Shown here piece after piece: positions 8,901 to 17,409 of a stretch of 64,000 bases of DNA; position 1 is the first letter of the stretch; the number at the start of each line of letters is the position of its first letter. This stretch comes from Quatrionicoccus australiensis. Lineage in GTDB: Bacteria; Pseudomonadota; Gammaproteobacteria; Burkholderiales; Rhodocyclaceae. The stretch covers positions 2,170,001 through 2,234,000 of the forward strand of contig NZ_CP075188.1 in assembly GCF_020510525.1 (NCBI RefSeq), in the 5' to 3' direction. The position numbers were made by a program, and so were the translations under genes. Below the pieces are notes generated by a model, which saw only the letters and a list, made by a program, of their open reading frames with translations, did no database searches and was not told where the DNA came from.

Positions 8901-11900
8901 TTGCTGCCCCCCCCCCCAAACCAGATCGGTAGCCAAGTCTGCATAGCGCTCTGCCAGCACCAGCAGGCCACCGGTGGTCAGGCACGAACGGGCCCAGGCC
9001 AGCATCGCACGCGGATCGGCAAACCCATTCAGGGCATGGCGAAAAATCACCAGATCGTAATTGGCTGGTAAACCAACCTTGGCCTTGAGCCTGGGCGGCG
9101 AGGTCTCCAACTCAGCGACGCTAACCCATTCGTCGTCGTTGTACTCGTGGTACAGATGATCACAAGCTTCAGGATCACAATGAGCCAGCACATAATCAAC
9201 CGATGCGGTGGTGATACGGCTTCCGAGGTGCCGTGGCAGGTCACTGAGACCAACAGAAATTTCGAGAACGCGAAGTCGGCGGTTGGCTGGCTGGCACTTG
9301 ACTGACGCTTCGACAATTTGCTCGATTGCCAGCCGGTTACCACGATAAGTGATCGAGTGATCAAACAAGGTTTCTAGTTGACGACTACGTCGCATCTCGG
9401 CAGCCATTGCAACGGGATCAAGCTCCCCGCCCAACAGCGCAACTAGAGCCCGGCCCATACGCCCAATCAGAACAAGCTCTGGCACTCCTTCTGGATAGTC
9501 GGCCAACAAGGTACGCCATATTTCGGCAGCCAAGGGTATGTCGCTGTCGACAAGCTGCCAGCCACTATTACCATGGGTAAGCCATCCCTGCTCGATCAGC
9601 AGATCACGTACCCAAAACAGCACGCGGCGAAAGTCCTCGTTGACGGAAGCTCCTTCGTCAAGAAGAACTTGCGCGACTTCCGGCTGATCCGCAAGCATCG
9701 CCAGCATGGCCTCATACGCGAAGGCACTGACCAGCGCATCGAACAATGGCTGGGTTTCGCCAAAATAGGCAGTACGCTTCAGTTCGTTTTCCTGATTGAT
9801 GAACCATTCCTTGATCTGCTGCACCAGCGCATGTACAGCTGGCAAATCACTGCGACTGGCAGCCAATGGGCCTGGCTGGAGTATCGGAACAATTTCCCAG
9901 CAGGCTGGCTCGGTTTGCTTGTCCTGGCGCAACATGGCTGCGCGGAAACGACAGCCAGTCAAAATGGCCACTTTTTCTCCGTCAGCCGTCAGCAATTCGA
10001 ACTCAGCCAGGACTGAGCGTAAATTGCGTCGAAGGATACGCGTGCGAAAACGGGCAATCGGCGCCGTACGCAGCAGCCGTAGGCGACCAATCTTGACCGG
10101 CAGCAGAGGGAGCCCCACACCAGCTTCAATTTCATTATGGAAAAAGTCCAGCAACGACTGGAAGCAGACATCAACGATTGCCGGATGCAGCAACCACGGC
10201 TCATCGTCCAGACACAGATCAACTCGAGATTCAAAACGGCCATCAAGTGTTTCGCCACTTACCCAAGCCTCGGCCATCCCCTGAAAAACAGGACCGTAAT
10301 CAAGAGCAAGCACATGCGCCAAGTGATAATGAGTTGCATGGTCAAACGCGCGCCCTGTTTCTCCAAGCGAGATCGGAAGATCCTCGACGTACCCGCTGAC
10401 AGCACCAAGCAAGCGACCAGAGGCGTTCAAGACCCACTCGTCATCACTAAGACGCTGGCGGCTGCGAATCTGGAAACCGCCGTCACGAGGGTTAATATCA
10501 AAGCGAATGCTGCGCCCATGTTCGCCATCGAACACCACCGGGGCAACGATATCTAGCTCTTCAAGCTCCAACGTCTCGCCACCGAACCATATACGACCTG
10601 CAGCCAATGCCATTTCAATGTAGGCGGCACCAGGCAGGACAATTACACCACCGACGCAGTGATCAGCTAACCAAGGCTGAGTTCGCGGATCAAGAACATT
10701 TTCCCAACCAGCCACAGCATCCTTTAGCGACCAACCAAGCAATGGATGAATGCGCTTGCGCTCAACCAGACGGTAGCCTTCGCTAGTCGTTGGAAGCCAG
10801 TGACGCTCCCGTTGCCAAGGGTAGGACGGTAGATCAACAAAGCGCCCGACTGCCGGGAAATAAACTTGCAGGGTATCGTTGCCGGAGAGCAGATGTAGGC
10901 GCAGCACCAAATCCTGAAAGCGCTCGATGCCATCGTCGTTTTTGCGTAATGAGGAAAGTATCTGTCCCTTGACATCGGCCGCAGTCAGGCACTCCTTCAG
11001 GTAGCGCTGCAAAATAGCGTGTGGCGAGATTTCGACAAAACAGCGACAACCAAGCTCGATCATGCAATTTATCGCTGTTGAAAATAGTACCGGATGGCGA
11101 ATGTTGTCCCACCAGTAGGAGGCATCAAGTGAACCAGGAAAAACCGTACCGGTGACAGTAGACACAAAGGTCGACGTCCCTGCATGAAGCGGCGCAAAAT
11201 CAGCTAAGGACTTGGCCAGCAAGTCCTCAACCGAATCCATGCTGCGACTGTGAAATGCATAGTCGAGCTCAAGCAGACGACAGACAAATCCGAGCTCCCT
11301 GGCCGCCGTTATCAAGGCATCGAGTTGCTCAAGGGGACCTGACAGGGTCAGATTATCAGGACTATTAATGGCAGCAATTTCGAGATCCGGCCACAGCCCT
11401 CCTGCAAGCAGAATACGCATATTGGCTTCGGGCATGCTTACAGCAGCCATGCGACCAGCCCCCCGGGTCAAACCTTGGGCAGCACTGCGGGCGCAAATGA
11501 CGCGTACAGCTTCATCCAGAGTCAAACTACCGGAAGCCCAAGCAGCCGCAACTTCACCGACACTGTGACCAGCGACTGCATCGGGGGTAATACCCAACTC
11601 TTTCAATAATACGGTCAACGCTACCTGAAGCGCAAAAAGCAAAGGCTGGGCGACGGCGGTGTCGGCCATACGCGACACCTCGCCATCAGCCTGCAATTCT
11701 GCAATAACCGAGAAGCCAGCCTGCGCAGCGATACGCAGATCAAGATCTTCGATAATGCTACGAAAAACCGAAGATTCGATCAGTAACAACCGCCCCATCC
11801 CCACCCACTGGGCGCCATTGCCAGCGTAAATGAAGGCCAGTTTGCCAACTTCGGACGGAGCATCTTCTTCGATTAGGCCCGCCGGCTGGCCTCCGGCGGC

Positions 11901-13460
11901 AAAACACTTCAGTTTCTCACTTAAAGCAGACAGAGAGTCGGGAACGACGATCAGTCGCTTATCAAGACGCTCACGACGATAAGCGGCGGCATAGGCCAAG
12001 TCGTAGTAATCAGATGCAGTCGGCGTGCTCAGCAACTCGGCATAGCGGCCAGCAAGTTCACGCAATGCAGACTCACTACGTGCAGAGAGAAGCAATGGCG
12101 ACAAGGGGGCGTCGACTACGCGATGGCTGTCGACCGCCGAAACCGGATACTCCTGCAACAGCACATGTGCGTTGGCACCACCGAAACCGAAGGAATTGAC
12201 CCCGACAACGCGCGGACGAGACCCACCTTCTACCAACGGCAGGCGATTGGAGACGGGCAATAGATTCCAGTTGGTAAAATCGATCTTCGGGTTGGGCTTA
12301 TCAAAATGGATCGATGGCGGCACTTCATGATACTTGAGCACAAGCAGCGCTTTGACAAGGCCCGCCATACCGGAAGCCGGCTCAAGATGGCCGAGGTTGG
12401 TCTTGACCGAACCAATCGGCAAAGGGCAAGAGGCTGGACGAGCCATACCGTAAACCGTACCAATAGCCAAAGTTTCGATCGGATCACCGATGGCAGTACC
12501 GGTGCCGTGGGCTTCGACATAATCAACATCCTGGGCTGGAATGCCGGCACGCGCCAACACTGAACGCATCAGCTCGATCTGGCCCGTACAACTCGGAATG
12601 GTCAAACCGGTCTTGCGCCCCCCATCAGCATTGGCGCCGCTCGCAAGAATTACTGCATGGATACGGTCGCCATCGGCCTGTGCTTTATCCAGAGGTTTTA
12701 GCAATAGCAAAGCCCCCCCTTCGGCGCGAACATATCCGTCACCGGAAGCATCAAAGGTATGGCAGCGGCCACTAGCCGACAACATGGACGCTTTGGAAAA
12801 ACCGATAAAGGGATATGGGTGGGTAAGCATATTCACACCACCAACCATGGCCATTGAAGCATCGCCAGCACGTAAGGCGTTACAAGCTTGATGCAAGGCC
12901 ACCAGAGACGATGAACAGGCTGTATCAATAGCCATCGACGGACCATGCAAGTCGAACACGTAGGATAAGCGGTTGGCGGCAATACTCAGCGTATTGCCGG
13001 TCATCGTGTGCGCAGAGAAACTGGCTAAATCATCGAGCCCGCGGATACCATAATCAAGCCCCGAAATACCAACAAAAACTGCGCAATCGCTACCGGCCAG
13101 ACGCGATGGCAACATGCCTCCATTTTCCATCGCCTCCCAGGCCAGTTCGAGCAGCAAGCGTTGTTGCGGATCCAACCAAGCCGCTTCACGAGGTGAAATG
13201 CCAAAAAATCCTGCATCGAACTGATCAATACGAGAAAGCACCCCCGCCGAAAAATTCACACTACGACCGGCTTCACTACGTTTAGGGTGTTGTAGCTCGT
13301 CTACCGCCCAGCGAGTCGAATCAACCTGGGTAACAAGATCTTTACCGTCTTGCAACGCCTGCCAAAACACCGCCTCTTCACCCATATCCCCGGGGAAACG
13401 AAAGGCAACACCTACGATCGCAATAGGTTGAGACTCAAGCAAGTTGGATTTTATTGTCAA
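5919..13460 (-). CDS. Type I modular polyketide/fatty-acid synthase, KS-AT-DH-(psiMT)-ER-KR-ACP (RkpA-like)
   Basis: A 2513-residue single-module, fully reducing synthase. The ketosynthase has Cys182 (DTACSSS), His318 (HGTGT) and His358 (NLGHL). The acyltransferase has GHSVGE with Ser633 and a YAFHS motif at 734-738, which leans towards malonyl-CoA. The dehydratase has His934 in an HxxxGxxxxP motif and Asp1097/Gln1101. A region at about 1390-1560 resembles a methyltransferase with a broken SAM motif. The enoylreductase has HGAAGGVG near 1910. The ketoreductase has TGGLSGFG near 2117 and the NYVAANA tyrosine near 2258. The ACP has LGLDSLM near 2421. There is no thioesterase, so release by the coupled oxoamine synthase is likely. 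Rhizobial RkpA in K-antigen loci has similar size and order. The start is a TTG with no clear Shine-Dalgarno; no ATG or GTG is open upstream. A G11 run lies at codons 1515-1518. Confidence 0.93.
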   Translation of the reverse strand: MTIKSNLLESQPIAIVGVAFRFPGDMGEEAVFWQALQDGKDLVTQVDSTRWAVDELQHPKRSEAGRSVNFSAGVLSRIDQFDAGFFGISPREAAWLDPQQRLLLELAWEAMENGGMLPSRLAGSDCAVFVGISGLDYGIRGLDDLASFSAHTMTGNTLSIAANRLSYVFDLHGPSMAIDTACSSSLVALHQACNALRAGDASMAMVGGVNMLTHPYPFIGFSKASMLSASGRCHTFDASGDGYVRAEGGALLLLKPLDKAQADGDRIHAVILASGANADGGRKTGLTIPSCTGQIELMRSVLARAGIPAQDVDYVEAHGTGTAIGDPIETLAIGTVYGMARPASCPLPIGSVKTNLGHLEPASGMAGLVKALLVLKYHEVPPSIHFDKPNPKIDFTNWNLLPVSNRLPLVEGGSRPRVVGVNSFGFGGANAHVLLQEYPVSAVDSHRVVDAPLSPLLLSARSESALRELAGRYAELLSTPTASDYYDLAYAAAYRRERLDKRLIVVPDSLSALSEKLKCFAAGGQPAGLIEEDAPSEVGKLAFIYAGNGAQWVGMGRLLLIESSVFRSIIEDLDLRIAAQAGFSVIAELQADGEVSRMADTAVAQPLLFALQVALTVLLKELGITPDAVAGHSVGEVAAAWASGSLTLDEAVRVICARSAAQGLTRGAGRMAAVSMPEANMRILLAGGLWPDLEIAAINSPDNLTLSGPLEQLDALITAARELGFVCRLLELDYAFHSRSMDSVEDLLAKSLADFAPLHAGTSTFVSTVTGTVFPGSLDASYWWDNIRHPVLFSTAINCMIELGCRCFVEISPHAILQRYLKECLTAADVKGQILSSLRKNDDGIERFQDLVLRLHLLSGNDTLQVYFPAVGRFVDLPSYPWQRERHWLPTTSEGYRLVERKRIHPLLGWSLKDAVAGWENVLDPRTQPWLADHCVGGVIVLPGAAYIEMALAAGRIWFGGETLELEELDIVAPVVFDGEHGRSIRFDINPRDGGFQIRSRQRLSDDEWVLNASGRLLGAVSGYVEDLPISLGETGRAFDHATHYHLAHVLALDYGPVFQGMAEAWVSGETLDGRFESRVDLCLDDEPWLLHPAIVDVCFQSLLDFFHNEIEAGVGLPLLPVKIGRLRLLRTAPIARFRTRILRRNLRSVLAEFELLTADGEKVAILTGCRFRAAMLRQDKQTEPACWEIVPILQPGPLAASRSDLPAVHALVQQIKEWFINQENELKRTAYFGETQPLFDALVSAFAYEAMLAMLADQPEVAQVLLDEGASVNEDFRRVLFWVRDLLIEQGWLTHGNSGWQLVDSDIPLAAEIWRTLLADYPEGVPELVLIGRMGRALVALLGGELDPVAMAAEMRRSRQLETLFDHSITYRGNRLAIEQIVEASVKCQPANRRLRVLEISVGLSDLPRHLGSRITTASVDYVLAHCDPEACDHLYHEYNDDEWVSVAELETSPPRLKAKVGLPANYDLVIFRHALNGFADPRAMLAWARSCLTTGGLLVLAERYADLATDLVWGGGQQMQVPQTWQAELIELGFDDVEICREPAGESSPVGAYLLLAKCREASLPEILPETSSWVLLAGDSSASAIALSLQQIMLTHGQVAVSVEYTEELNSQDSALTLLRRLQLELEGGIDHVLLIAGDRAVDDNMLPVEALSLVQALGVGAQLPQLTLVTRGANPIDGKQCNPAHTALWGFGRVVMNEYPSLGCQLIDLPALGSASVLAELLTNELLASDGESEVVLQANSRYVLRMQKAQLAFAGQGKSGERYCLDFRVPGQLRNLLWLEQPERELAADEIEVRPLATGLNFRDVMYVMGLLPDEAVENGFAGASLGLEFSGVVTRVGLRVDEFVPGDAVMGFGSACFASHVVTRASAVSPKPEAWSFEAAATVPTVFFTVYYALKQLANLQSGERVLIHGAAGGVGIAAVQLARHFGAEVFATAGSAEKREFVALLGADHVFDSRSLAYAEQILAATNGEGVDVILNSLAGEMIRRNLHILRPFGRFLELGKRDFFENTPIGLRLFKNNISYFGIDADQLLITRPDLAARIFREVMALFRSGVLSPLPVRAFSAERVIDAFRYMQQARQIGKVVVSFDEARIVPQSLLPQVKQARFDGQSSYLVTGGLSGFGLETARWLARNGAGQVVLLSRRGMATPEAAEMLANIQDLGAEALVLACDVTDCEALAKVLQHEDIFPLKGIFHAAMVIDDAMMSNLNPDRMSRVLLPKITGAWNLHKLTRNQPLEHFVLYSSITTYIGNPGQANYVAANAWLEGLALLRRAHGLPVTCIGWGPIGDAGYLTRNQRVKDGLSSRLGADSLSVEEALHMLGRVLTMPQGNLAIGDFLFSALARLLPSAQGPRFASLRRHGQEAVNSAESLDDFKVMIESKSLAEIQNLVIELVTQEVAQILAVSTERIDPARSLHDLGLDSLMGVELALGLEKRFGIQVPAMMLNEGPSIERITARIMERLVSDVGCGEENSTLAAIAFSMAAQHGESIPPEILEAAVLDIEKEQGTQ
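8907..8917 (-). repeat. Homopolymer G11 tract inside the synthase gene
   Basis: Eleven C on the plus strand, eleven G on the coding strand, encoding the end of Trp1515 and Gly1516-1518. Slippage would truncate the protein before the enoylreductase, ketoreductase and ACP. The gene is the first of the operon, so polarity could also silence the exporter. Confidence 0.9.
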
Positions 13461-13883
13461 AAGTAATGGATATGGTGAAAAGCTACAAAATCACCAAATT
13501 AACAATGGTTTTGGAGGGCGAATTATACCCCTCCCCCTCCCCCCTTCAAATAGAACAAAAGGCATAAAATCAGCGGAAACGCTGATCTAGTGAAGATTTC
13601 CGAAGTTACACAGGTATTTTAATGCCGCGCCGCGGGAGCAAAAGCAAATTAAACAAAACCGACACAATTGTCAGTTTTGACAGAAACACCATAGCGATTT
13701 ACAAGATGTAAAAACCCAAGCAATCCAAATGCAAAGCCCCTTTGAGCAAGCATTTGCATAAATGTTGCAGCCTCAATAGAGACTTCAATCTAAAGCAGCC
13801 GACCGGTAATTTTACTCGGAGGAAACACCAAGCCCGATCCAACGAGTGAATACACCTAATGACGCTATCACGCAATGGGGCAG

Positions 13884-13898
13884 CCCCCCCCCCCCCCC
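13884..13898. repeat. Homopolymer C15/G15 tract upstream of the capsule operon
   Basis: Fifteen consecutive C on the plus strand, the longest homopolymer in the window. It lies about 420 bases upstream of the synthase start codon and just downstream of the tRNA-Pro terminator hairpin. Length variation could alter promoter spacing, or the tract may simply be unstable. Confidence 0.85.
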
Positions 13899-13935
13899 GA
13901 TCTCAAAGAGAAGCCACTCCACTTGAAACACATGC

Positions 13936-13963
13936 GAAAAAGCCCCACTAAAGGGGCTTTTTC
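13936..13963 (-). terminator. Terminator hairpin after tRNA-Pro
   Basis: GAAAAAGCCCC and GGGGCTTTTTC arms enclose a short ACTAAA loop. T-runs follow on both strands, so it can end tRNA-Pro transcripts (minus) and any plus-strand transcript from the left. Confidence 0.75.
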
Positions 13964-14020
13964 AATTTTTTTAGCCCTTTACCCAAATACAGTAAAAGCC
14001 ACCAAAAGCATGCTGTTTAT

Positions 14021-14097
14021 TGGTCGGGGCGGTGGGATTCGAACTCACGACCCTCTGCTCCCAAAGCAGATGCGCTACCAGACTGCGCTACGCCCCG
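14021..14097 (-). tRNA. tRNA-Pro (anticodon TGG)
   Basis: A 77-base cloverleaf on the minus strand with acceptor arm CGGGGCG pairing with CGCCCCG, D-arm AGCGCAG..TGGTAGCGC, anticodon stem TCTGC/GCAGA around TTTGGGA (anticodon TGG), TpsiC arm with GTTCGAATC, and an encoded CCA end. It sits at the border between the capsule locus and core genes. I see no duplicated tRNA end further left, so there is no direct sign that it served as an integration site. Confidence 0.95.
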
Positions 14098-14174
14098 ACA
14101 CGAGGAAGCGCATTCTAGCACCACCCGGAAACCCGCACCAGTACTGGAGCCTGACTTTTAAAAATAAACATTTC

Positions 14175-14203
14175 TTGCGGCAAGCTGGGCTTTCTGATAT
14201 TTA
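14175..14203 (+). promoter_or_regulatory. Candidate sigma-70 promoter of dksA
   Basis: TTGCGG and TATTTA are separated by 17 bases, with the expected start about 30 bases before dksA. Both boxes deviate from consensus. Confidence 0.45.
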
Positions 14204-14236
14204 ATCGCCTTTTTCGTCACCAGGACGCACAAGAAA

Positions 14237-14662
14237 ATGGCAGAAGACCTGCTCCACAAACATTTCGCGCCGTACGAACCCAAAGCGGGTGAAGACTACA
14301 TGAGCACCAAGCAACTCGCGCATTTCCGCAAGATTCTTGAAACGCTCAAGAAGGAACTCAGCGAGGATATCGACCGCACCGTGCACACCATGCAGGACGA
14401 GGCCACCGTCTTTGCCGATCCGAATGACCGGGCCAGCCAGGAAACCGATATCGCCATCGAACTGCGCAATCGCGACCGCGAGCGCAAGCTGATCAAGAAG
14501 ATCGACGAGACCCTGGGGCGCATCGAAAGCGGTGAATACGGCTTCTGCGACAAGTGTGGCGTCGAAGTCGGCATCAAGCGCCTGGAAGCCCGCCCGACGG
14601 CAACCCTGTGCATTGACTGCAAGACGCTGGAAGAAATGAAGGAACGCCAGATGGCGAAATAA
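14237..14662 (+). CDS. dksA: RNA polymerase-binding transcription factor DksA
   Basis: A 141-residue DksA. It binds in the RNA polymerase secondary channel and works with ppGpp to reset transcription of rRNA and amino-acid genes. The coiled-coil tip carries the two acidic residues (Asp61 and Asp64 in FADPNDRASQE) that match the essential tip of the family. The zinc-binding globular domain has Cys104, Cys107, Cys125 and Cys128. Length matches the E. coli protein (151) apart from the N-terminus. An AGGA Shine-Dalgarno precedes the ATG. It is monocistronic, between tRNA-Pro and a bidirectional terminator shared with pnp. Confidence 0.97.
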   Translation: MAEDLLHKHFAPYEPKAGEDYMSTKQLAHFRKILETLKKELSEDIDRTVHTMQDEATVFADPNDRASQETDIAIELRNRDRERKLIKKIDETLGRIESGEYGFCDKCGVEVGIKRLEARPTATLCIDCKTLEEMKERQMAK

Positions 14663-14708
14663 TCGCCAAATCGTTCCGTAGCGGTCGACATCAGGAAAAC
14701 CGCAAAAA

Positions 14709-14736
14709 ACAAAGGGCGCCGCAAGGCGCCCTTTGT
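14709..14736 (+). terminator. Bidirectional terminator between dksA and pnp
   Basis: A 12-base-pair perfect hairpin, ACAAAGGGCGCC with its complement around a GCAA tetraloop. An A-run on the left gives a T-run on the minus strand, so it serves dksA (plus) and pnp (minus). Confidence 0.8.
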
Positions 14737-14776
14737 CCATTCAGACTCCCGCCTGGACGGGAGCTTCAGCCGCTGA

Positions 14777-16906
14777 TTACTGAGCAGCTTCCGGTGCGGC
14801 AGCCGGGGCCGTACCTTCTTCTGCGGCAACCGCCTTCATCGACAGCTTGACGCGGCCGCGGTCATCGGTCTCGAGAACCTTGACGCGCACAACCTGGCCT
14901 TCCTTGACGTAGTCTTCGACCTTGTTGACGCGCTCCTGGGCGATCTGCGAGATGTGCAGCAGACCATCCTTGCCCGGCAGCACGGAAACGATCGCACCGA
15001 AATCAAGAATCTTCAGCACGGTACCTTCGTAGATCTTGCCGATTTCGACTTCTGCCGTGATCGCATCGATGCGCGAACGGGCAGCAGCGGCAGCTTCACC
15101 GCTGGTAGCGGCGATGGTGATCGTGCCGTCGTCCTGGATGTCGATCGTGGTGCCGGTTTCTTCGGTCAGCGCACGGATGACGGCACCGCCCTTGCCGATC
15201 ACATCACGGATCTTTTCCGGATTGATCTTGAAGGTGTAGAGACGCGGCGCATAGGCCGACATTTCTTCACGCGGGCCGGCAGCGGCTTCCTGCATCAGGT
15301 TCAGGATGTGCAGACGGGCTTCCTGGGCTTGCGCCAGGGCGACCTGCATGATTTCCTTGGTGATGCCCTGAATCTTGATATCCATCTGCAGCGCGGTGAT
15401 ACCAGCGGTCGTGCCAGCTACCTTGAAGTCCATGTCGCCGAGGTGATCTTCGTCGCCAAGGATGTCGGTCAGAACGGCAAAGCGGTTGCCTTCCTTGATC
15501 AACCCCATGGCAATACCGGCAACGTGCGCCTTGAGCGGCACGCCGGCGTCGAGCAGGGCCAGACAGCCACCGCAAACGGAAGCCATCGACGAGGAACCGT
15601 TCGACTCGGTAATTTCCGAAACCAGGCGCATCGAGTAGGAGAAGTCTTCCGGCTTCGGCAGCACGGCGAGCAGCGCGCGCTTGGCGAGACGACCGTGGCC
15701 GATTTCGCGACGCTTGGGCGTACCGACACGACCACATTCGCCGGTGGCGTACGGGGGCATGTTGTAGTGCAGCATGAAGCGATCGCGGTATTCACCAGCC
15801 AGCGCGTCGATGATCTGCTCGTCGCGGTTGGTACCTAGCGTGGCAACAGCCAGCGCCTGGGTTTCGCCACGGGTGAACAGGGCCGAGCCGTGGGTACGCG
15901 GCAGGACGCCGGAACGCATGGTGATCGGACGCACGGTACGCGTGTTGCGACCGTCGATACGCGGGGCACCGCTCAGGATGCGGCCGCGCACGATGGAGGC
16001 TTCGATTTCGTGGAACAGGTTGCCGACGGTGTTTTCATCTGGGGCGCCTTCGGCACCGGTGCACAGGGCTGCAACAGCTTCGGCACGGATGACCTTGACG
16101 GCCTGGCTGCGCGTTTGCTTGACGGTGATGTTGTAGGCCTCTTCGAGCTTGGCCGTAACCAGGGCCGACAGGCTGGCAACCAGCGCTTCGTCCTTGGGAG
16201 CGGCTTGCCAATCCCATTCCGGCTTGCCGGCTTCTTCGACCAGTTCGTTGATGGCGTTGATCGCCTTCTGCATTTCGGTGTGACCGAAAACAACAGCGCC
16301 GAGCATGATTTCTTCGGACAGCTGGTCGGCTTCGGATTCAACCATCAGCACGGCAGCTTCAGTACCGGCAACGACGAGGTCGAGCTGGCTGGACTTGAGC
16401 TGGCTCAGGGTCGGGCACAGGACGTACTGGCCGTCGATGTAGCCAACGCGGGCAGCGCCGATAGGGCCGTTGAACGGCACGCCGGAGATGGCCAGGGCAG
16501 CAGAGGCGCCAATCAGGGCCGGGATATCGGAATCAACTTCCGGGTTCAGCGACATCACCGTGGCGATGACCTGAACTTCGTTGTAGAAACCTTCCGGGAA
16601 CAGCGGGCGGATCGGGCGGTCGATCAGGCGGCAGGTCAGCGTTTCCTTTTCGGAAGGACGGCCTTCGCGCTTGAAGAAGCCACCGGGGATACGACCGGCA
16701 GCGTAAACTTTTTCCTGATAATCAACGGTCAGCGGGAAGAAATCCTGACCCGGCTTGGCACTCTTGGCAGCCACGACGGTAACCAGAACAACGGTTTCTT
16801 CCATGGAAACGAGGACGGCACCGCCAGCCTGGCGGGCAACTTCGCCGGTCTCGATGGTGACCTGATGGTCGCCATAGGCGAAGGTCTTTTTCACGACATT
16901 AAACAT
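14777..16906 (-). CDS. pnp: Polyribonucleotide nucleotidyltransferase (PNPase)
   Basis: A 709-residue PNPase, the 3' to 5' phosphorolytic exoribonuclease of RNA decay. It shows two RNase PH-like domains (about 1-220 and 310-540), with the catalytic-site region [15 protein letters not shown] in the second. A KH domain follows near 555-610 ([19 protein letters not shown]) and an S1 domain near 620-690 ([19 protein letters not shown]). Length and order are normal. It is the last gene of the rimP-nusA-infB-rbfA-truB-rpsO-pnp cluster, behind a hairpin after rpsO. In E. coli the rpsO-pnp leader is cut by RNase III and PNPase autoregulates; the same could apply here. Confidence 0.97.
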   Translation of the reverse strand: MFNVVKKTFAYGDHQVTIETGEVARQAGGAVLVSMEETVVLVTVVAAKSAKPGQDFFPLTVDYQEKVYAAGRIPGGFFKREGRPSEKETLTCRLIDRPIRPLFPEGFYNEVQVIATVMSLNPEVDSDIPALIGASAALAISGVPFNGPIGAARVGYIDGQYVLCPTLSQLKSSQLDLVVAGTEAAVLMVESEADQLSEEIMLGAVVFGHTEMQKAINAINELVEEAGKPEWDWQAAPKDEALVASLSALVTAKLEEAYNITVKQTRSQAVKVIRAEAVAALCTGAEGAPDENTVGNLFHEIEASIVRGRILSGAPRIDGRNTRTVRPITMRSGVLPRTHGSALFTRGETQALAVATLGTNRDEQIIDALAGEYRDRFMLHYNMPPYATGECGRVGTPKRREIGHGRLAKRALLAVLPKPEDFSYSMRLVSEITESNGSSSMASVCGGCLALLDAGVPLKAHVAGIAMGLIKEGNRFAVLTDILGDEDHLGDMDFKVAGTTAGITALQMDIKIQGITKEIMQVALAQAQEARLHILNLMQEAAAGPREEMSAYAPRLYTFKINPEKIRDVIGKGGAVIRALTEETGTTIDIQDDGTITIAATSGEAAAAARSRIDAITAEVEIGKIYEGTVLKILDFGAIVSVLPGKDGLLHISQIAQERVNKVEDYVKEGQVVRVKVLETDDRGRVKLSMKAVAAEEGTAPAAAPEAAQ

Positions 16907-16983
16907 ATCTTCCTTTCACTCTCATCACAATTAACAACAATAACAACAACTTACAACAACGAAAAAACAAGTTCGGAAAATGC

Positions 16984-17014
16984 AAAAAAGCGGCCGGGAG
17001 AATTCCGGGCCGCT
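16984..17014 (-). terminator. Terminator-like hairpin between rpsO and pnp
   Basis: AGCGGCC and GGCCGCT arms, followed on the minus strand by six T. It should partly end rpsO transcripts, with read-through or processing giving pnp mRNA. Confidence 0.7.
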
Positions 17015-17035
17015 CTTTCTTGGCTTTGGTCCAGC

Positions 17036-17305
17036 TTACTTGCGCAGACCAAGGCGGGTAATCAGGGTGCGGTAGGCATCAACGTTCTTGCCCTTGAGGT
17101 AATCGAGCAGCTTGCGACGCTGATTGACCATGCGCAGCAGACCACGACGCGAGTGGTGATCCTTCTTGTGTTCCTTGAAATGCGGGGTCAGCTCGTTGAT
17201 GCGGGCGGTCAGCAGGGCGATCTGGACTTCGGGAGACCCGGTGTCGCCTTGGGCGCGCTGGAATTCGGCGACGACGCCGGCTTTGGTTTCGGTAGTGAAT
17301 GCCAT
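17036..17305 (-). CDS. rpsO: 30S ribosomal protein S15
   Basis: An 89-residue S15, which binds the central domain of 16S rRNA early in 30S assembly. The family pattern is clear: [19 protein letters not shown], the [11 protein letters not shown] core and the LLDYLKGK segment near the end. The start is the ATG at 17305, preceded by GAAAGAGAG. The longer open frame upstream would add 46 non-homologous residues. It lies between truB and pnp as in most proteobacteria. Confidence 0.97.
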   Translation of the reverse strand: MAFTTETKAGVVAEFQRAQGDTGSPEVQIALLTARINELTPHFKEHKKDHHSRRGLLRMVNQRRKLLDYLKGKNVDAYRTLITRLGLRK

Positions 17306-17409
17306 TTCAAACTCTCTTTCATGGTTACGACGCCGCCCCGGTTTGATAGAGCAAGCGCCAGTTAAATAAAAATTTCCGTTGGCGACGGAAAGCGAAGCAG
17401 TATAGCAGC

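Larger units (their letters stand above)
13461..14020. other. Intergenic region upstream of the capsule operon
   Basis: About 560 bases without a convincing gene. It is AT-rich near the synthase start and holds short C-rich runs (13530-13547), a run of 15 C (13884-13898) and a bidirectional hairpin with a T-run (13936-13963). The capsule operon promoter must lie here on the minus strand, but I see no clear -35/-10 pair and do not call one. Confidence 0.5.

Noticed and set aside
13800..14100. tRNA-Pro as integration site of the capsule locus
   Set aside because: No duplicated tRNA 3' end and no integrase is seen on the capsule side within the window.
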